DNA from: Brenneria bubanii
GTDB lineage: Bacteria; Pseudomonadota; Gammaproteobacteria; Enterobacterales; Enterobacteriaceae
NCBI RefSeq assembly: GCF_022378355.1
Contig: NZ_JAKMAJ010000004.1
Span: forward strand, 186,001 to 250,000
DNA: 64,000 nucleotides
Reading direction: 5' to 3'
Part shown: piece after piece, positions 16,860 through 26,005 of the stretch
How the letters are laid out: each line of letters opens with the position of its first letter
Position numbering within the stretch: position 1 is the stretch's first letter
Position numbers and translations under genes: made by a program
The notes under the pieces: model-generated
Seen by the model: only the letters and a program-made list of their open reading frames with translations
The model's database searches: none
What the model was told of the DNA's origin: nothing

Positions 16860-18110
16860 ATGTTGCAAGTGAATAGCGAACGTTTATGGAACAGCCTGAT
16901 GGAGATGGCGAAAGTCGGCGCGACGGCCGCCGGGGGAAATACGCGCTTGGCGTTAACCCAGCAAGATAAACAGGGCCGCGAGCTGTTTATACAGTGGTGC
17001 CTCGATGCCGGGATGCGCATTCATTTTGATGCTATCGGTAATTTATTCGCGCGCCGCGAAGGCAAAAATCCTCAGGCCAATCCTATCGTGATTGGCAGCC
17101 ACCTTGATACGCAACCGAAAGGCGGTCGGTTTGACGGCATCTACGGCGTATTGGCGGGATTGGAAGCGATTCGTACCCTTAACGATAAAAATATTATTAC
17201 CGGTCAGCCGCTGGAAATTGCCGTTTGGACCAACGAAGAAGGCGCGAGATTCACGCCGGCGATGTTGGGCTCCGCGGTGTTTACCGGGGCGCTGGCGCTG
17301 GAAAGCGCGTTGGACATCACCGATAGCGACGGGGTCAGCATCCGCCAGTCGCTTAACGACATCGACCATGTCGGCAATACGCCGCTGGCGCGTACGTTTG
17401 ATGCCTACTATGAGGCGCATATCGAACAAGGTCCGGTACTGGAGGAAGAAAACGTGACCATTGGCGTCGTGACGGGCGGGCAGGGGATTTGCTGGCTGGA
17501 TATCGACGTCGCCGGCGTCTCCGCTCATGCCGGTACGACGCCGATGAAGTCCCGCCTCGACCCGCTGTTCGGGGTAGGCGAAATGCTGACATCGCTGGAG
17601 CAATCGCTGCGTAAAGCCTTTCCTGACGGGTTGTTTACCCTCGGACAGATAGCGATACCGGGCTCGTCGCGTAATACCATCCCCAGCCGGGTGAAGTTTA
17701 GCGTGGATTTACGCAATACCGACGATCGGATTCTGGCTGCGATGGAAGCCAGCGTGCGCCAGCAGATAACCGACATTGCCGCGACGCGAGGATTAACGGT
17801 TCAGATTGACCGACATTGGCTAAGCCCCGCCACCTATTTTGACGAAGGGTGCGTCACGACCGTGCGAACCGCGGCGCAGGAGTTGGGGTATTCCTGGCGG
17901 GATATCATCAGCGGGGCGGGCCATGACGCCATTAATATGGCGAAATATTGTCCGACGACCATGGTGTTTATCCCCTGCGCCGGCGGTATCAGCCACAATG
18001 AAAGCGAATCGATATCGCAGGACGATGCGGCCAAAGGATGTGATGTGCTGTTGAATGCACTGTTGTTTCGTTCAGCGCAGTCCCAGGCGCTATCCTGCCA
18101 ATTTCGATGA
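16860..18110 (+). CDS. M20-family Zn-dependent amidohydrolase, N-carbamoyl-L-amino-acid hydrolase type
   Basis: A 416-residue binuclear-metal hydrolase of the group containing N-carbamoyl-L-amino-acid hydrolase, beta-ureidopropionase and allantoate amidohydrolase. Metal and catalytic motifs are visible: IGSHLDTQPKGGRFDG, AVWTNEEGARF, EAHIEQGPVLEEE and SGAGHDAINMA, with VAGVSAHAGTTPM in the dimerisation lid. It hydrolyses N-carbamoyl or amidino-type C-N bonds, releasing ammonia and CO2 in known members. The ATG at 16860 follows GAGGA. It is followed by two hairpins and a 615-bp gap before the next operon, so cotranscription is doubtful. No hydantoinase or allantoinase gene is adjacent, so the substrate is open. 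Confidence 0.85.
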   Translation: MLQVNSERLWNSLMEMAKVGATAAGGNTRLALTQQDKQGRELFIQWCLDAGMRIHFDAIGNLFARREGKNPQANPIVIGSHLDTQPKGGRFDGIYGVLAGLEAIRTLNDKNIITGQPLEIAVWTNEEGARFTPAMLGSAVFTGALALESALDITDSDGVSIRQSLNDIDHVGNTPLARTFDAYYEAHIEQGPVLEEENVTIGVVTGGQGICWLDIDVAGVSAHAGTTPMKSRLDPLFGVGEMLTSLEQSLRKAFPDGLFTLGQIAIPGSSRNTIPSRVKFSVDLRNTDDRILAAMEASVRQQITDIAATRGLTVQIDRHWLSPATYFDEGCVTTVRTAAQELGYSWRDIISGAGHDAINMAKYCPTTMVFIPCAGGISHNESESISQDDAAKGCDVLLNALLFRSAQSQALSCQFR

Positions 18111-18725
18111 TTTTTCGCCTCGCGCCATAGCGGCCGGGCCCACGGTCACGAACGCCGCTGACATCGCGTAACCATAGCGACGCGATGTCAGCGTCCTCCC
18201 GAACATGGGGCGGCGGCGATTGAGCCGCCCCTGTCTATTTATTCTGTTTCCCGTTCTGTCTTGCCTTGTGGCGCTCAATAATACGCCGTTTTTACCTATT
18301 TATTTATTCTCATTGGCTTGTTTACATTCGTTATTTATATGTCGGTAATATTATCAATTTTTATTATTTCATTGTGACTTATTGGTGCAGATACTGCACT
18401 CTGATGGTGTTTTTATTAAAAAGCTGCACTATTTTTGGTTTAAATAATATAAATCAATATTATATGGCGCATTAAATATGTAAAATTGACGCTGGATTGT
18501 GAGTGGGTGAAGAATAGATTACAGACAAGATCTATTTATATTAGCTGCAAGAATTATAAGAAAGGATGTTAATTATTTCGATTTTATCGAATGGGCCGAT
18601 TATCGGAATTTTCATCGCCGCCATCGGTTAACGATGAAATAAGTATTTCTTATTAGCACGAAGGACTGAGCCGTCGTTTTTATTTGTAGCGTATGAAAAG
18701 ATCATTTAACACTTTGGAGCAAATA
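18111..18725. other. Intergenic region upstream of the ThDP-enzyme operon
   Basis: About 615 bp. The first 130 bp contain two strong hairpins. From about 18270 onward it is strongly AT-rich and presumably carries the operon promoter and regulator sites. No gene is recognised. Confidence 0.5.
18156..18231 (+). terminator. Two consecutive stem-loops after the M20 hydrolase gene
   Basis: The first stem has 14-bp arms CGCTGACATCGCGT (18156-18169) and ACGCGATGTCAGCG (18180-18193). The second has GGGGCGGC (18207-18214) and GCCGCCCC (18224-18231), followed by TGTCTATTTATTCTGTTT, a weak T-rich tail. Together they plausibly end the transcript from 16860. Confidence 0.5.
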
Positions 18726-20435
18726 ATGAAAACCCCCTCTCAACCTTCCCGTAATGGCGGTCAGATCTTATTGGAACAACTGCGCGAGCAAGGCGCCAGA
18801 CGAATATTCCTGGTGCCGGGCGAGAGTTTTCTTCCCTGTATTGATGCGTTTAATGAGCATACCGATCAAATTCAGTCGATAGTCTGCCGGCAGGAAGGGG
18901 GCGCGGCCTACATGGCGGAAGCCTACGGCAAAATGACCGGCGAACCGGGCATTTGTATGGTGACGCGTGGGCCGGGCGCGACGAATGCCTCAATTGGCGT
19001 GCATACCGCCTTTCAGGATTCGACCCCCATGATTCTGTTTGTGGGACAGGTGGGGAACAATTTCATCGAACGCGAAGCGTTTCAGGAGATCGATTACCGC
19101 CGCATGTTCGGCCAGATGGCGAAATGGGTGGCGCAGATCGACCGTACCGATCGCATACCCGAATATGTTGCGCGCGCCTACGCGGTGGCCACCAGCGGCC
19201 GCCCTGGACCGGTGGTGCTGGCGTTGCCCGAAGACGTACTGTGGGGCGAGTCGGATGCCGCGGTGGTGTCGGCGCGTCCCCACCTGGATACCTATCCCGG
19301 CGCCGCGCAGATGGCGGAGCTGGAAACGCGCCTGAAGCAGGCGCAGCGTCCTTTCCTGCTGGTGGGCGGCAGCGGCTGGAGCGCTCAGGCTCAGCGGCAG
19401 CTGCAACAGTTCGCCCGCCGTTTTGATTTACCGGTCGGCGTCGCCTGGCGCCGGCTGGAATGCTACGACCAGCGCGACGAGCAGTTTGTCGGCCACGTTG
19501 GGTTCGCGATGCACGACGCTCTGCGTCAGCAATTGCGCGCCAGCGATCTGATTATTGCCGTGGGTACGCGCATCGGCGAGGCCACCAGCGAGGGCTACAG
19601 CTGGATCGCCGCGCCCACCCCAAGTCAAACGCTGATTCATGTCTATCCGGACCCGGAAGAACTGGGGCATGTTTACCGCCCCACGCTGGCGATCAATGCC
19701 AGCGTCAATGCTTTTGCCTCCGCCCTGCAAACATTGTCGCCAGCGATTGAGCCGGTCTGGAAGCCGCAGCGCGCGCAGGCTCGCGATGCCTATCTGACCA
19801 CCCTGAAGCCTTTGCCTTCTCCCGGCGCGCTGAGCCTCGATCGGGTGGCGAATATCGTCGGCGAGGTTCTGGACGGTCAGGGGTGCATCACCGTCGGCGC
19901 CGGCAACTATGCGCTGTACCCGCATCGCTATGTGCCTTTCGCCGGATTGGGCAGCTCTCTGGCGCCGACGGTGGGGTCGATGGGCTACGGGCTGCCGGCC
20001 GCCATCTCCTACAAGCTGGAACATCGCGATCGTCCGGCGGTCTGTTTCGCCGGCGACGGTTGCTTCCAGATGAATATGCAGGAACTGGGCGTCGCGCTGC
20101 AATATCAGCTTGGCATCGTGGTGTTGGTCTTTAACAACGGCATGTGGGGCACCATTCGCGCGCATCAGGAACACCACTTCCCCGCACGCGAGATCGCTTT
20201 ACGCTTTAGTAACCCGACGTTTTCCCGTCTGGCGGATGTTTATGAAGGATGGGGCGTGGTGGTTGACGACACCGACCAGTTCGAAGCGACATTCCGTCAG
20301 GCGCTGCGTTTCGCTGAGGAAAAACGCCGCCCGGTGATCATTGAACTTCGCTATGACGGCGACGGCATCGCGCCCGGCGTGTTGCTGAGCGATATACGGC
20401 AACAGGCGGAAGCCAAACAGGAGGCACAGGCATGA
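18726..20435 (+). CDS. ThDP-dependent enzyme, acetolactate synthase/2-oxoacid decarboxylase-like
   Basis: A 569-residue thiamine-diphosphate enzyme. The N-terminal Pyr domain has GARRIFLVPGESFLPCIDA, the cofactor-activating glutamate in VCRQEGGAAYMAEAYGKM, and VTRGPGATNASIGVHTA. The C-terminal PP domain carries GDGCFQMNMQELGVA running to FNNGMWGTIRAHQE, the GDG-x(26)-NN ThDP motif. Relatives carboligate or decarboxylate 2-oxoacids. Immediate coupling to an aldehyde dehydrogenase (start overlaps this stop) suggests 2-oxoacid decarboxylation to an aldehyde that is then oxidised (inference). The ATG at 18726 follows TTGGAG; an in-frame ATG at 18693 is less supported. The true substrate is unknown. 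Confidence 0.82.
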   Translation: MKTPSQPSRNGGQILLEQLREQGARRIFLVPGESFLPCIDAFNEHTDQIQSIVCRQEGGAAYMAEAYGKMTGEPGICMVTRGPGATNASIGVHTAFQDSTPMILFVGQVGNNFIEREAFQEIDYRRMFGQMAKWVAQIDRTDRIPEYVARAYAVATSGRPGPVVLALPEDVLWGESDAAVVSARPHLDTYPGAAQMAELETRLKQAQRPFLLVGGSGWSAQAQRQLQQFARRFDLPVGVAWRRLECYDQRDEQFVGHVGFAMHDALRQQLRASDLIIAVGTRIGEATSEGYSWIAAPTPSQTLIHVYPDPEELGHVYRPTLAINASVNAFASALQTLSPAIEPVWKPQRAQARDAYLTTLKPLPSPGALSLDRVANIVGEVLDGQGCITVGAGNYALYPHRYVPFAGLGSSLAPTVGSMGYGLPAAISYKLEHRDRPAVCFAGDGCFQMNMQELGVALQYQLGIVVLVFNNGMWGTIRAHQEHHFPAREIALRFSNPTFSRLADVYEGWGVVVDDTDQFEATFRQALRFAEEKRRPVIIELRYDGDGIAPGVLLSDIRQQAEAKQEAQA

Positions 20436-21919
20436 GCGACTATTCCCTGGCGTACTGGCGGCAGGCCGCGCGGCAGCTGAAATATCAGGGGCGGGCCTGG
20501 ATTGGCGCGGGTTACGCCGATGCGGAAAACGGCGCGGTGTTACCCAGCATCAATCCGGCGACGGGCGACAGGCTGGCCGATATCGCCGATTGCAGCGAAG
20601 CCGATGTTGAGCGGGCCGTAGGCCATGCCCGCCGGGCGTTCGACAGCGGCGTCTGGTCGCGCTGCGCGCCTGCCGAACGTCGTAAAACGCTGGAGCGGCT
20701 GGCGCAACTGATGGAAGAAAACAGTGAAACGCTGGCCCTGCTGGAAACGCTGGATATGGGCAAGCCCATCGGCGACAGCATGGCGTTCGACATCCCCGAA
20801 TCCATTCGCTGCCTGCGGTTTTATGCCGGCGCCATCGAAACCGCAACCGATGAAGTGCTGCCTACGCCGCAAGATGTATTGGCCACCGTGGTGCGCGAAC
20901 CGGTTGGCGTCGTGGCGGCGGTGGTGCCCTGGAACTTTCCGCTGATGATTGGCTGCTGGAAACTGGCGCCGGCGCTGGCGGTCGGCAATAGCGTGATAGT
21001 CAAACCGGCGGAGCAGTCCAGCCTCAGCATGTTGAAACTGGCCGAACTGGCTCAGCAAGCGGGGATCCCCGACGGAGTCTTTCAGGTGGTGACCGGCCGG
21101 GGAACGGTCACCGGTCGCGCGCTCGGTCTGCATAATCAGGTGGACTGTCTGGCCTTTACCGGCTCCACCGCGACGGGCAAACATTTCATGCGTTACGCGG
21201 CCGACTCTAATCTGAAGCGCGTCTGGCTGGAATGCGGCGGCAAGTCGCCGCATCTGGTCTTCGCCAACTGTCGGCGTCTGGAACAGGCGGCGGCGGTGGC
21301 GGCGGCGGCCATCTTCATCAATCAGGGCGAGGTATGCATCGCCGGTTCGCGGCTGTACGTGGAAGACGCCATTTATGACCGTTTCCTGGAGCTGCTGCTG
21401 CAGGAAGCGCAGAACTACCTGCCGGGCGATCCGCTGGATCCGCAAACGCGGGTCGGGGCGATGGTCGATAGCGCCCAGTATCAGCGGGTGACCGACGGCA
21501 TTGCCGATGCGCTCAAGGACGGCGCGCGCTGTCTGACGCCAATGCCGGCGCAGGCGGGCGGGCTGTTTCTGAACCCGACCATTCTGGCCTGCGACAACGG
21601 CAATGTCGCCATGCGCCGCGAAATTTTCGGCCCGGTGCTGGGCGTATGCCGCTTCAGCGGCGAAGAACAGGCGCTGGCGCTGGCCAACGACACGGACTAC
21701 GGTTTGGGCGCCGGCATCTGGACTGACGATCTCAGCCAGGCGCACCGCGTTTCCCGCCGCCTGAACTGCGGCATGGTCTGGGTTAACTGTTATGCCGACG
21801 GCGCGATCACCATGCCGTTCGGCGGTCGTAAACAGTCAGGATCCGGCCGGGATAAATCCGTTCATGCGCTGGATAAATACACCGACCCGAAATCAACCTG
21901 GATCCAGCTTTCCCGTTGA
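20432..21919 (+). CDS. NAD(P)-dependent aldehyde dehydrogenase
   Basis: A 495-residue aldehyde dehydrogenase superfamily member. Motifs are AAVVPWNFPLMIGCWKLAPA, VIVKPAEQSSLS, FTGSTATG, the glutamate motif LECGGKSPH, the catalytic cysteine in FINQGEVCIAGSR, and EIFGPVLGVCRF. It is most like the PuuC / broad aldehyde dehydrogenase group. The ATG overlaps the stop of the ThDP gene by four bases (ATGA) and follows AGGAGG, indicating translational coupling. Its likely role is oxidising the aldehyde made by the ThDP enzyme to a carboxylate. Confidence 0.88.
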   Translation: MSDYSLAYWRQAARQLKYQGRAWIGAGYADAENGAVLPSINPATGDRLADIADCSEADVERAVGHARRAFDSGVWSRCAPAERRKTLERLAQLMEENSETLALLETLDMGKPIGDSMAFDIPESIRCLRFYAGAIETATDEVLPTPQDVLATVVREPVGVVAAVVPWNFPLMIGCWKLAPALAVGNSVIVKPAEQSSLSMLKLAELAQQAGIPDGVFQVVTGRGTVTGRALGLHNQVDCLAFTGSTATGKHFMRYAADSNLKRVWLECGGKSPHLVFANCRRLEQAAAVAAAAIFINQGEVCIAGSRLYVEDAIYDRFLELLLQEAQNYLPGDPLDPQTRVGAMVDSAQYQRVTDGIADALKDGARCLTPMPAQAGGLFLNPTILACDNGNVAMRREIFGPVLGVCRFSGEEQALALANDTDYGLGAGIWTDDLSQAHRVSRRLNCGMVWVNCYADGAITMPFGGRKQSGSGRDKSVHALDKYTDPKSTWIQLSR

Positions 21920-21945
21920 ACCGCCACCAAGGGAGGAGAACAGCA

Positions 21946-22578
21946 ATGTCGTTACATCATGATGCACCGACCACATTGATTGAACAGCTATTGCAGGTAG
22001 AAACGGCCACGCTGGGCCACCTGCTCGAACAGGGATTCATGCATCCTCAACTACAGTGCGTACTGCCTGACGCCGTGCGCCGTTGCGGTCCGGCGCTGAC
22101 CGTATCGCTGCCGGAGGACGACGGCTACAGCCTGCCGTTGGCGCTGGCGGCCGCGCGCCCCGGCGATGTGTTGGTGATTGAACGCATCAATGACGATCGC
22201 CACGCCTGCTGGGGCGCGGTAATGACGGCCGCCGCGCAGCAGGCCGGGATTGTCGCCGTAATACTGGATGGCTATATCACCGACCTGTCCGCCATTCGCG
22301 CTGATAATTTTCCCGTCTGGTGTAAAGGACGCTCGCCGCTGACCACCAAACGAGGGAAAAACGGCGGTGCGGTTAACCAGCCGGTGGTTTGCGGCGGGGT
22401 GCAGGTTTGCCCCGGCGATATCGTTCTGGCCGATGAAAACGGCGTCGTCGCATTACCCGCGGCGCAAATGGCGCAGTACGTGGAAGACGCGATCCGCATT
22501 CAGCAGCAGGAACCGCTGATTGTCGAGAAGCTGCGGCAAGGATTGAGTCTGGCCGAAATTTACCGTTATCAACACTGA
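21946..22578 (+). CDS. RraA-fold / HMG-aldolase-like protein with altered arginine site
   Basis: A 210-residue protein of the RraA / 4-hydroxy-4-methyl-2-oxoglutarate aldolase family. The core GAVMTAAAQQAGIVAVILDG and FPVWCKGRSP match the family. Class II pyruvate aldolases of this fold use a DGxxRD motif whose Arg holds the pyruvate carboxylate; here the equivalent is DGYITD, with Thr112 in the Arg position. That makes a standard aldolase activity doubtful. The ATG at 21946 follows GGGAGGAG. Its location between the aldehyde dehydrogenase and the transporter genes suggests a step in the same pathway, perhaps decarboxylation, aldol cleavage of another substrate, or isomerisation. Confidence 0.75.
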   Translation: MSLHHDAPTTLIEQLLQVETATLGHLLEQGFMHPQLQCVLPDAVRRCGPALTVSLPEDDGYSLPLALAAARPGDVLVIERINDDRHACWGAVMTAAAQQAGIVAVILDGYITDLSAIRADNFPVWCKGRSPLTTKRGKNGGAVNQPVVCGGVQVCPGDIVLADENGVVALPAAQMAQYVEDAIRIQQQEPLIVEKLRQGLSLAEIYRYQH

Positions 22579-22610
22579 TATTTTACTCACGCTTTATAGG
22601 GATCATAGAT

Positions 22611-24134
22611 ATGACGCTGAAAAAATCGCTGCTGGCTTCACTGCTTGGTACCACTCTGGCGCTTTCCGCGCTGCACAGCGCGCCTGCGCTGGCCGGAAAG
22701 GCTGATGATACGCTGAACGTGGCGTTTTCCGATGAGCCCGAACCGCTGGACTCCTACAAGATCGCCGGACGACAAGGATTGATCATCGCCCGTCACATCT
22801 ATGACGGCTTGTTATACAAGGATCTGAGCAGCGGGGAAATCAAACCGGCGCTGGCGGAGTCCTGGAAGTTCACCGATGACAAAACCATCGAGTTTGTGTT
22901 GCGCAAAGGGGTTAAATTTCATAATGGCGCCGACTTTAACGCCGACGACGTCGTCACGACGCTGAACACCGTCATCACGCCGGCGTACGGCACCCGTTTT
23001 CAGATATCGGTGGATTGGATCGCCAGCGTGGAAAAAGTGGATGACTATACCGTGCGCATCCATATGGCCAAGCCGTTTGCCGGCGCGGTAGAAATGCTGG
23101 CGGATGCGTTGCCGATCTACCCGCACGCCTACTTTGCCGAGAAAGGTTCGGCGGGCATGGCGGAGCATCCGATCGGCACCGGGCCGTATAAACTGGTCGA
23201 GCAGACGCCGGGCGTACGCTATGTTCTGGAACGTTTCGACCAGCACTATGCCGGGAGTCCGAAAGGCAAACCGGCGATCAGGCGATTGGTGATTCGCACC
23301 ATACCCGAAATGAACACGCAATACGCCGAATTGATGTCCGGCAAGCTGGACTGGATCTGGCGCGTACCGCCGGATCAGGCTAAAAGGCTGGCGGGGCGGG
23401 TGAACATGATCAATGCGCCGATCATGCGTATCGCCTATGTCAGTCTGGCCACGGGTAGCGCGGCTGACACGCCGATTACCCATCCGCTGGTGCGCAAGGC
23501 GATGCTGTATGCGGTAAATCGCCAGCAAATCGCCAAGGTGTTTGGCGGCGAGTCTTCCCAGGTGCTGAATTCCGCCTGTAATCCGCTGCAGTTCGGCTGC
23601 GAGCAGGATGTCGCCACCTACGGATACGATCCGCAAAAAGCGAAAGCCTTGCTGAAAGAAGCCGGTTATCCAAACGGTTTCGATCTGGAAATGGTCTTTT
23701 CCGCCATTCCGCGTCCGGTGGCCGAAGCGGTCTCTTCCGATCTCGCTAAGGTGGGTATTCGCGTCAAACTGAATGAAAACCAGTTCGCGGCGGCGGTGCA
23801 GAAATGGCGCGCCGGCACGCTGCCCGCGCTGATGTCCAACTGGGGCAGCTACGGCATCGGCGACGTGGCCTTCATTCTGTCCAACTACTTCGGCGGCGGC
23901 GATGACGACATGGTCAAAGACGCCGAATTGGCGGCATGGCTTAAAGTGGCGGATACCTCGCCGGATAACGACGTCCGTAAGCAAAACTATAGCCTGGCGC
24001 TGAAAAAGATCGCCGACCAGGCCTATTGGATGCCGCTGTATAATTACAATATCAACTACGGTCTGTCGAAAGATTTGAACTTTACGCCGCAGCCTGATGA
24101 GTTTGCCCGCTGGTGGTTATCGAGCTGGAAGTAA
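22611..24134 (+). CDS. Periplasmic solute-binding protein, Dpp/Opp (SBP_bac_5) family
   Basis: A 507-residue periplasmic binding protein. It has a signal peptide: KK near the start, a hydrophobic stretch, and a probable cleavage after APALA at residue 28. Family 5 landmarks are DEPEPLDSYKIAGRQG, YDGLLYKD, FTDDKTIEFVLRKGVKFHNG and HPIGTGPYKLVE. Members bind peptides, nickel, opines, plant-derived sugars and other small solutes, so the family alone does not identify the ligand. It is followed by two permeases and two ATPases. The ATG at 22611 has AGGGAT upstream. Confidence 0.9.
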   Translation: MTLKKSLLASLLGTTLALSALHSAPALAGKADDTLNVAFSDEPEPLDSYKIAGRQGLIIARHIYDGLLYKDLSSGEIKPALAESWKFTDDKTIEFVLRKGVKFHNGADFNADDVVTTLNTVITPAYGTRFQISVDWIASVEKVDDYTVRIHMAKPFAGAVEMLADALPIYPHAYFAEKGSAGMAEHPIGTGPYKLVEQTPGVRYVLERFDQHYAGSPKGKPAIRRLVIRTIPEMNTQYAELMSGKLDWIWRVPPDQAKRLAGRVNMINAPIMRIAYVSLATGSAADTPITHPLVRKAMLYAVNRQQIAKVFGGESSQVLNSACNPLQFGCEQDVATYGYDPQKAKALLKEAGYPNGFDLEMVFSAIPRPVAEAVSSDLAKVGIRVKLNENQFAAAVQKWRAGTLPALMSNWGSYGIGDVAFILSNYFGGGDDDMVKDAELAAWLKVADTSPDNDVRKQNYSLALKKIADQAYWMPLYNYNINYGLSKDLNFTPQPDEFARWWLSSWK

Positions 24135-24142
24135 TCCTGGTT

Positions 24143-24158
24143 GCCCGCTTCGGCGGGC
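24143..24158 (+). other. UUCG-capped hairpin after the binding-protein gene
   Basis: GCCCGC (24143-24148) and GCGGGC (24153-24158) enclose TTCG, a very stable RNA tetraloop, 8 bp past the stop. No T-run follows. It likely stabilises the binding-protein mRNA and lowers permease expression, as in other ABC importer operons (inference). Confidence 0.6.
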
Positions 24159-24194
24159 ATGCCTCAATTTTCATACTGTAATGAGCGTATCGAC

Positions 24195-25112
24195 ATGCTG
24201 ATATTCGCATTAAAAAGATTGACGGTCGCCGCGCTGGTTGCGCTGGCGGTCTCGGCAATCAGCTTTGCGCTGGCTTATCTGGCCGGTGATCCGGCTATCG
24301 CCATCGCCGGCTCCGGCGCCAGCGCCCGGGATGCTGAACTGGTGCGCCACCTTTACGGTTTCGATCGGCCGCTGCCGGAACAGTATCTGCACTGGGTCGG
24401 CGGCGTCCTGCAAGGCAATCTGGGAAACAGCTACTACTTCAACATGCCGGTCAGCCAGATTATCGGCGAACGTATTCCCGTTACGCTGATGCTTGGCGTC
24501 AGCGCATTTCTGCTGGCGCTGCTTATCGCCATTCCTTTGGGGGTATTGGGCGCGCTGAAGCCGGGCGGCATTATCGACCGGCTGGCGCTGCTGGTGGCCG
24601 TGACCGGGCAGGCCATTCCCAGCTTCTGGCTTGGTTTGATTCTGATCGTGGTCTTTGGCGTCTGGCTGGGCGTGGTGCCCATTTCCGGCGCCGACAGCTG
24701 GCAGGGGTATCTGCTGCCGGTGATTGTGCTGAGCTACTACGCGACGCCCGCGCTGATGCGGCTGATGCGGGCCAGCATGATTGACGTGTTGCAGGCCGAC
24801 TATATCCGCACTGCCCGCTCCAAGGGGATCGGCATGCCGGCGGTTATCATACATCACGCCATGCGCAATGCGATTCTGGCGCTGGTTTCCGTCGCGGCGG
24901 TTCAGCTTGGCATCCTGCTCTCCGGTTCTATCGTCATTGAAAGCGTCTTCGCCCTCAACGGGTTGGGGCGGCTGGCCTGGGAGTCGCTGTTGCGCAGCGA
25001 TTTGCCGGTCGTACAGGGAATCATTCTGATCCTGTCGCTGATTTATGTCGTGCTGACCACGCTGGCCGACCTGATTAATGCCTGGCTTGACCCGCGGATT
25101 AGGGAGTCCTGA
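24195..25112 (+). CDS. ABC transporter permease, DppB-like
   Basis: A 305-residue inner-membrane permease of the binding-protein-dependent peptide/nickel family. The first membrane segment begins ALKRLTVAALVALAVSAISF, followed by a DppB-type periplasmic loop with YGFDRPLPEQYLHW and GNLGNSYYF. The cytoplasmic coupling (EAA-like) loop is DYIRTARSKGIGMPAVIIHHA. Start at 24195 (MLIFALKRL) matches the family; the preceding frame is open back to 24141 but includes the hairpin. It overlaps the next permease by one base. Confidence 0.9.
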   Translation: MLIFALKRLTVAALVALAVSAISFALAYLAGDPAIAIAGSGASARDAELVRHLYGFDRPLPEQYLHWVGGVLQGNLGNSYYFNMPVSQIIGERIPVTLMLGVSAFLLALLIAIPLGVLGALKPGGIIDRLALLVAVTGQAIPSFWLGLILIVVFGVWLGVVPISGADSWQGYLLPVIVLSYYATPALMRLMRASMIDVLQADYIRTARSKGIGMPAVIIHHAMRNAILALVSVAAVQLGILLSGSIVIESVFALNGLGRLAWESLLRSDLPVVQGIILILSLIYVVLTTLADLINAWLDPRIRES

Positions 25113-26005
25113 TGATGTCACCGTTAGATTCTTCGCCGGCGTTGCCGGAAAATACACCCGCCCGCCGCAGCCTAAAGCGTTTTCGCAAAACCGGTATTCT
25201 GGTCGGCGGCGCTATTCTGCTGCTGATGATAGCCATCGCGCTGCTGGCTCCGTGGCTGGCGCCATACGACCCCATCGCTCAGGATCTCGACCATCGGCTG
25301 ATAGAGCCGTTCTGGCAAGCGGCTGAAAACACCGTCCACTGGTTTGGCACCGATCAACTTGGGCGCGATTATTTATCACGTTTGATTTACGGCACCCGCA
25401 TCTCGCTGGGCATTGGTATCGGCGTGGTGATTGTCGCCGGGATTATCGGCACGTCGCTGGGCGTACTGGCGGGATATTTCGGCGGCCGCGTCGATATGCT
25501 GATCAGCTTTTTGATCACCACCCGTCTATCGCTGCCGATCGTGCTGGTCGCGTTGGCGGCGGTAGCCTTGAAAGGCGCCTCCATTATCACGCTGGTGACC
25601 ATTCTGGGGCTGCTGGTATGGGATCAGTTCGCCATCGTCACCCGGGCCAGAACCCAGTCGCTGCGTAACGAAGCCTTTGTGCGCTCGGCGCGAGCTGTGG
25701 GCGCTTCCCACCTGTTTATCATGCTGCGGGAAATTCTGCCGAACCTGCGCAATACCATCATTGTTATCGCCACGCTGGAAGTCGCCAATGTCATTCTGCT
25801 GGAATCGGCGCTCTCCTTTCTGGGGCTGGGCGTCAGGCCGCCTACGCCGTCCTGGGGCTTAATGATCGCCGAGGGGCGCGATAATATTTTGTTTGAATCC
25901 TGGCTGATAGCGCTGCCGGGCGGCGCGCTCTGTCTGTTGGTGCTGGCGGTCAACCTGTTTGGTGACGGTCTGCGCGATGTGATTGGGGCGGAGGTGAAAC
26001 GATGA
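25112..26005 (+). CDS. ABC transporter permease, DppC-like
   Basis: A 297-residue second permease of the same importer. Landmarks are LLAPWLAPYDP in the first periplasmic segment, HWFGTDQLGRDYLSRLIYGTRISLGIG and the EAA-type loop NEAFVRSARAVGASHLFIM. The end LFGDGLRDVIGAEVKR is typical of DppC. Its ATG overlaps the stop of the previous gene; a second ATG follows immediately. It overlaps the next ATPase gene by four bases. Confidence 0.92.
   Translation: MMSPLDSSPALPENTPARRSLKRFRKTGILVGGAILLLMIAIALLAPWLAPYDPIAQDLDHRLIEPFWQAAENTVHWFGTDQLGRDYLSRLIYGTRISLGIGIGVVIVAGIIGTSLGVLAGYFGGRVDMLISFLITTRLSLPIVLVALAAVALKGASIITLVTILGLLVWDQFAIVTRARTQSLRNEAFVRSARAVGASHLFIMLREILPNLRNTIIVIATLEVANVILLESALSFLGLGVRPPTPSWGLMIAEGRDNILFESWLIALPGGALCLLVLAVNLFGDGLRDVIGAEVKR

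Noticed and set aside
18156-18231. Possible CRISPR or mobile-element ends
   Set aside because: The inverted repeats are adjacent simple hairpins with no spacer array, transposase or target duplication.
20540-21745. 401-codon open frame antisense to the aldehyde dehydrogenase gene
   Set aside because: Its composition is His/Arg/Gln-rich with no family features, and the plus-strand gene is unmistakable. Long antisense frames are expected in GC-rich genes.
22812-23984. 390-codon open frame antisense to the other binding-protein gene
   Set aside because: Low-complexity basic composition, no domain, fully inside a well-supported gene.
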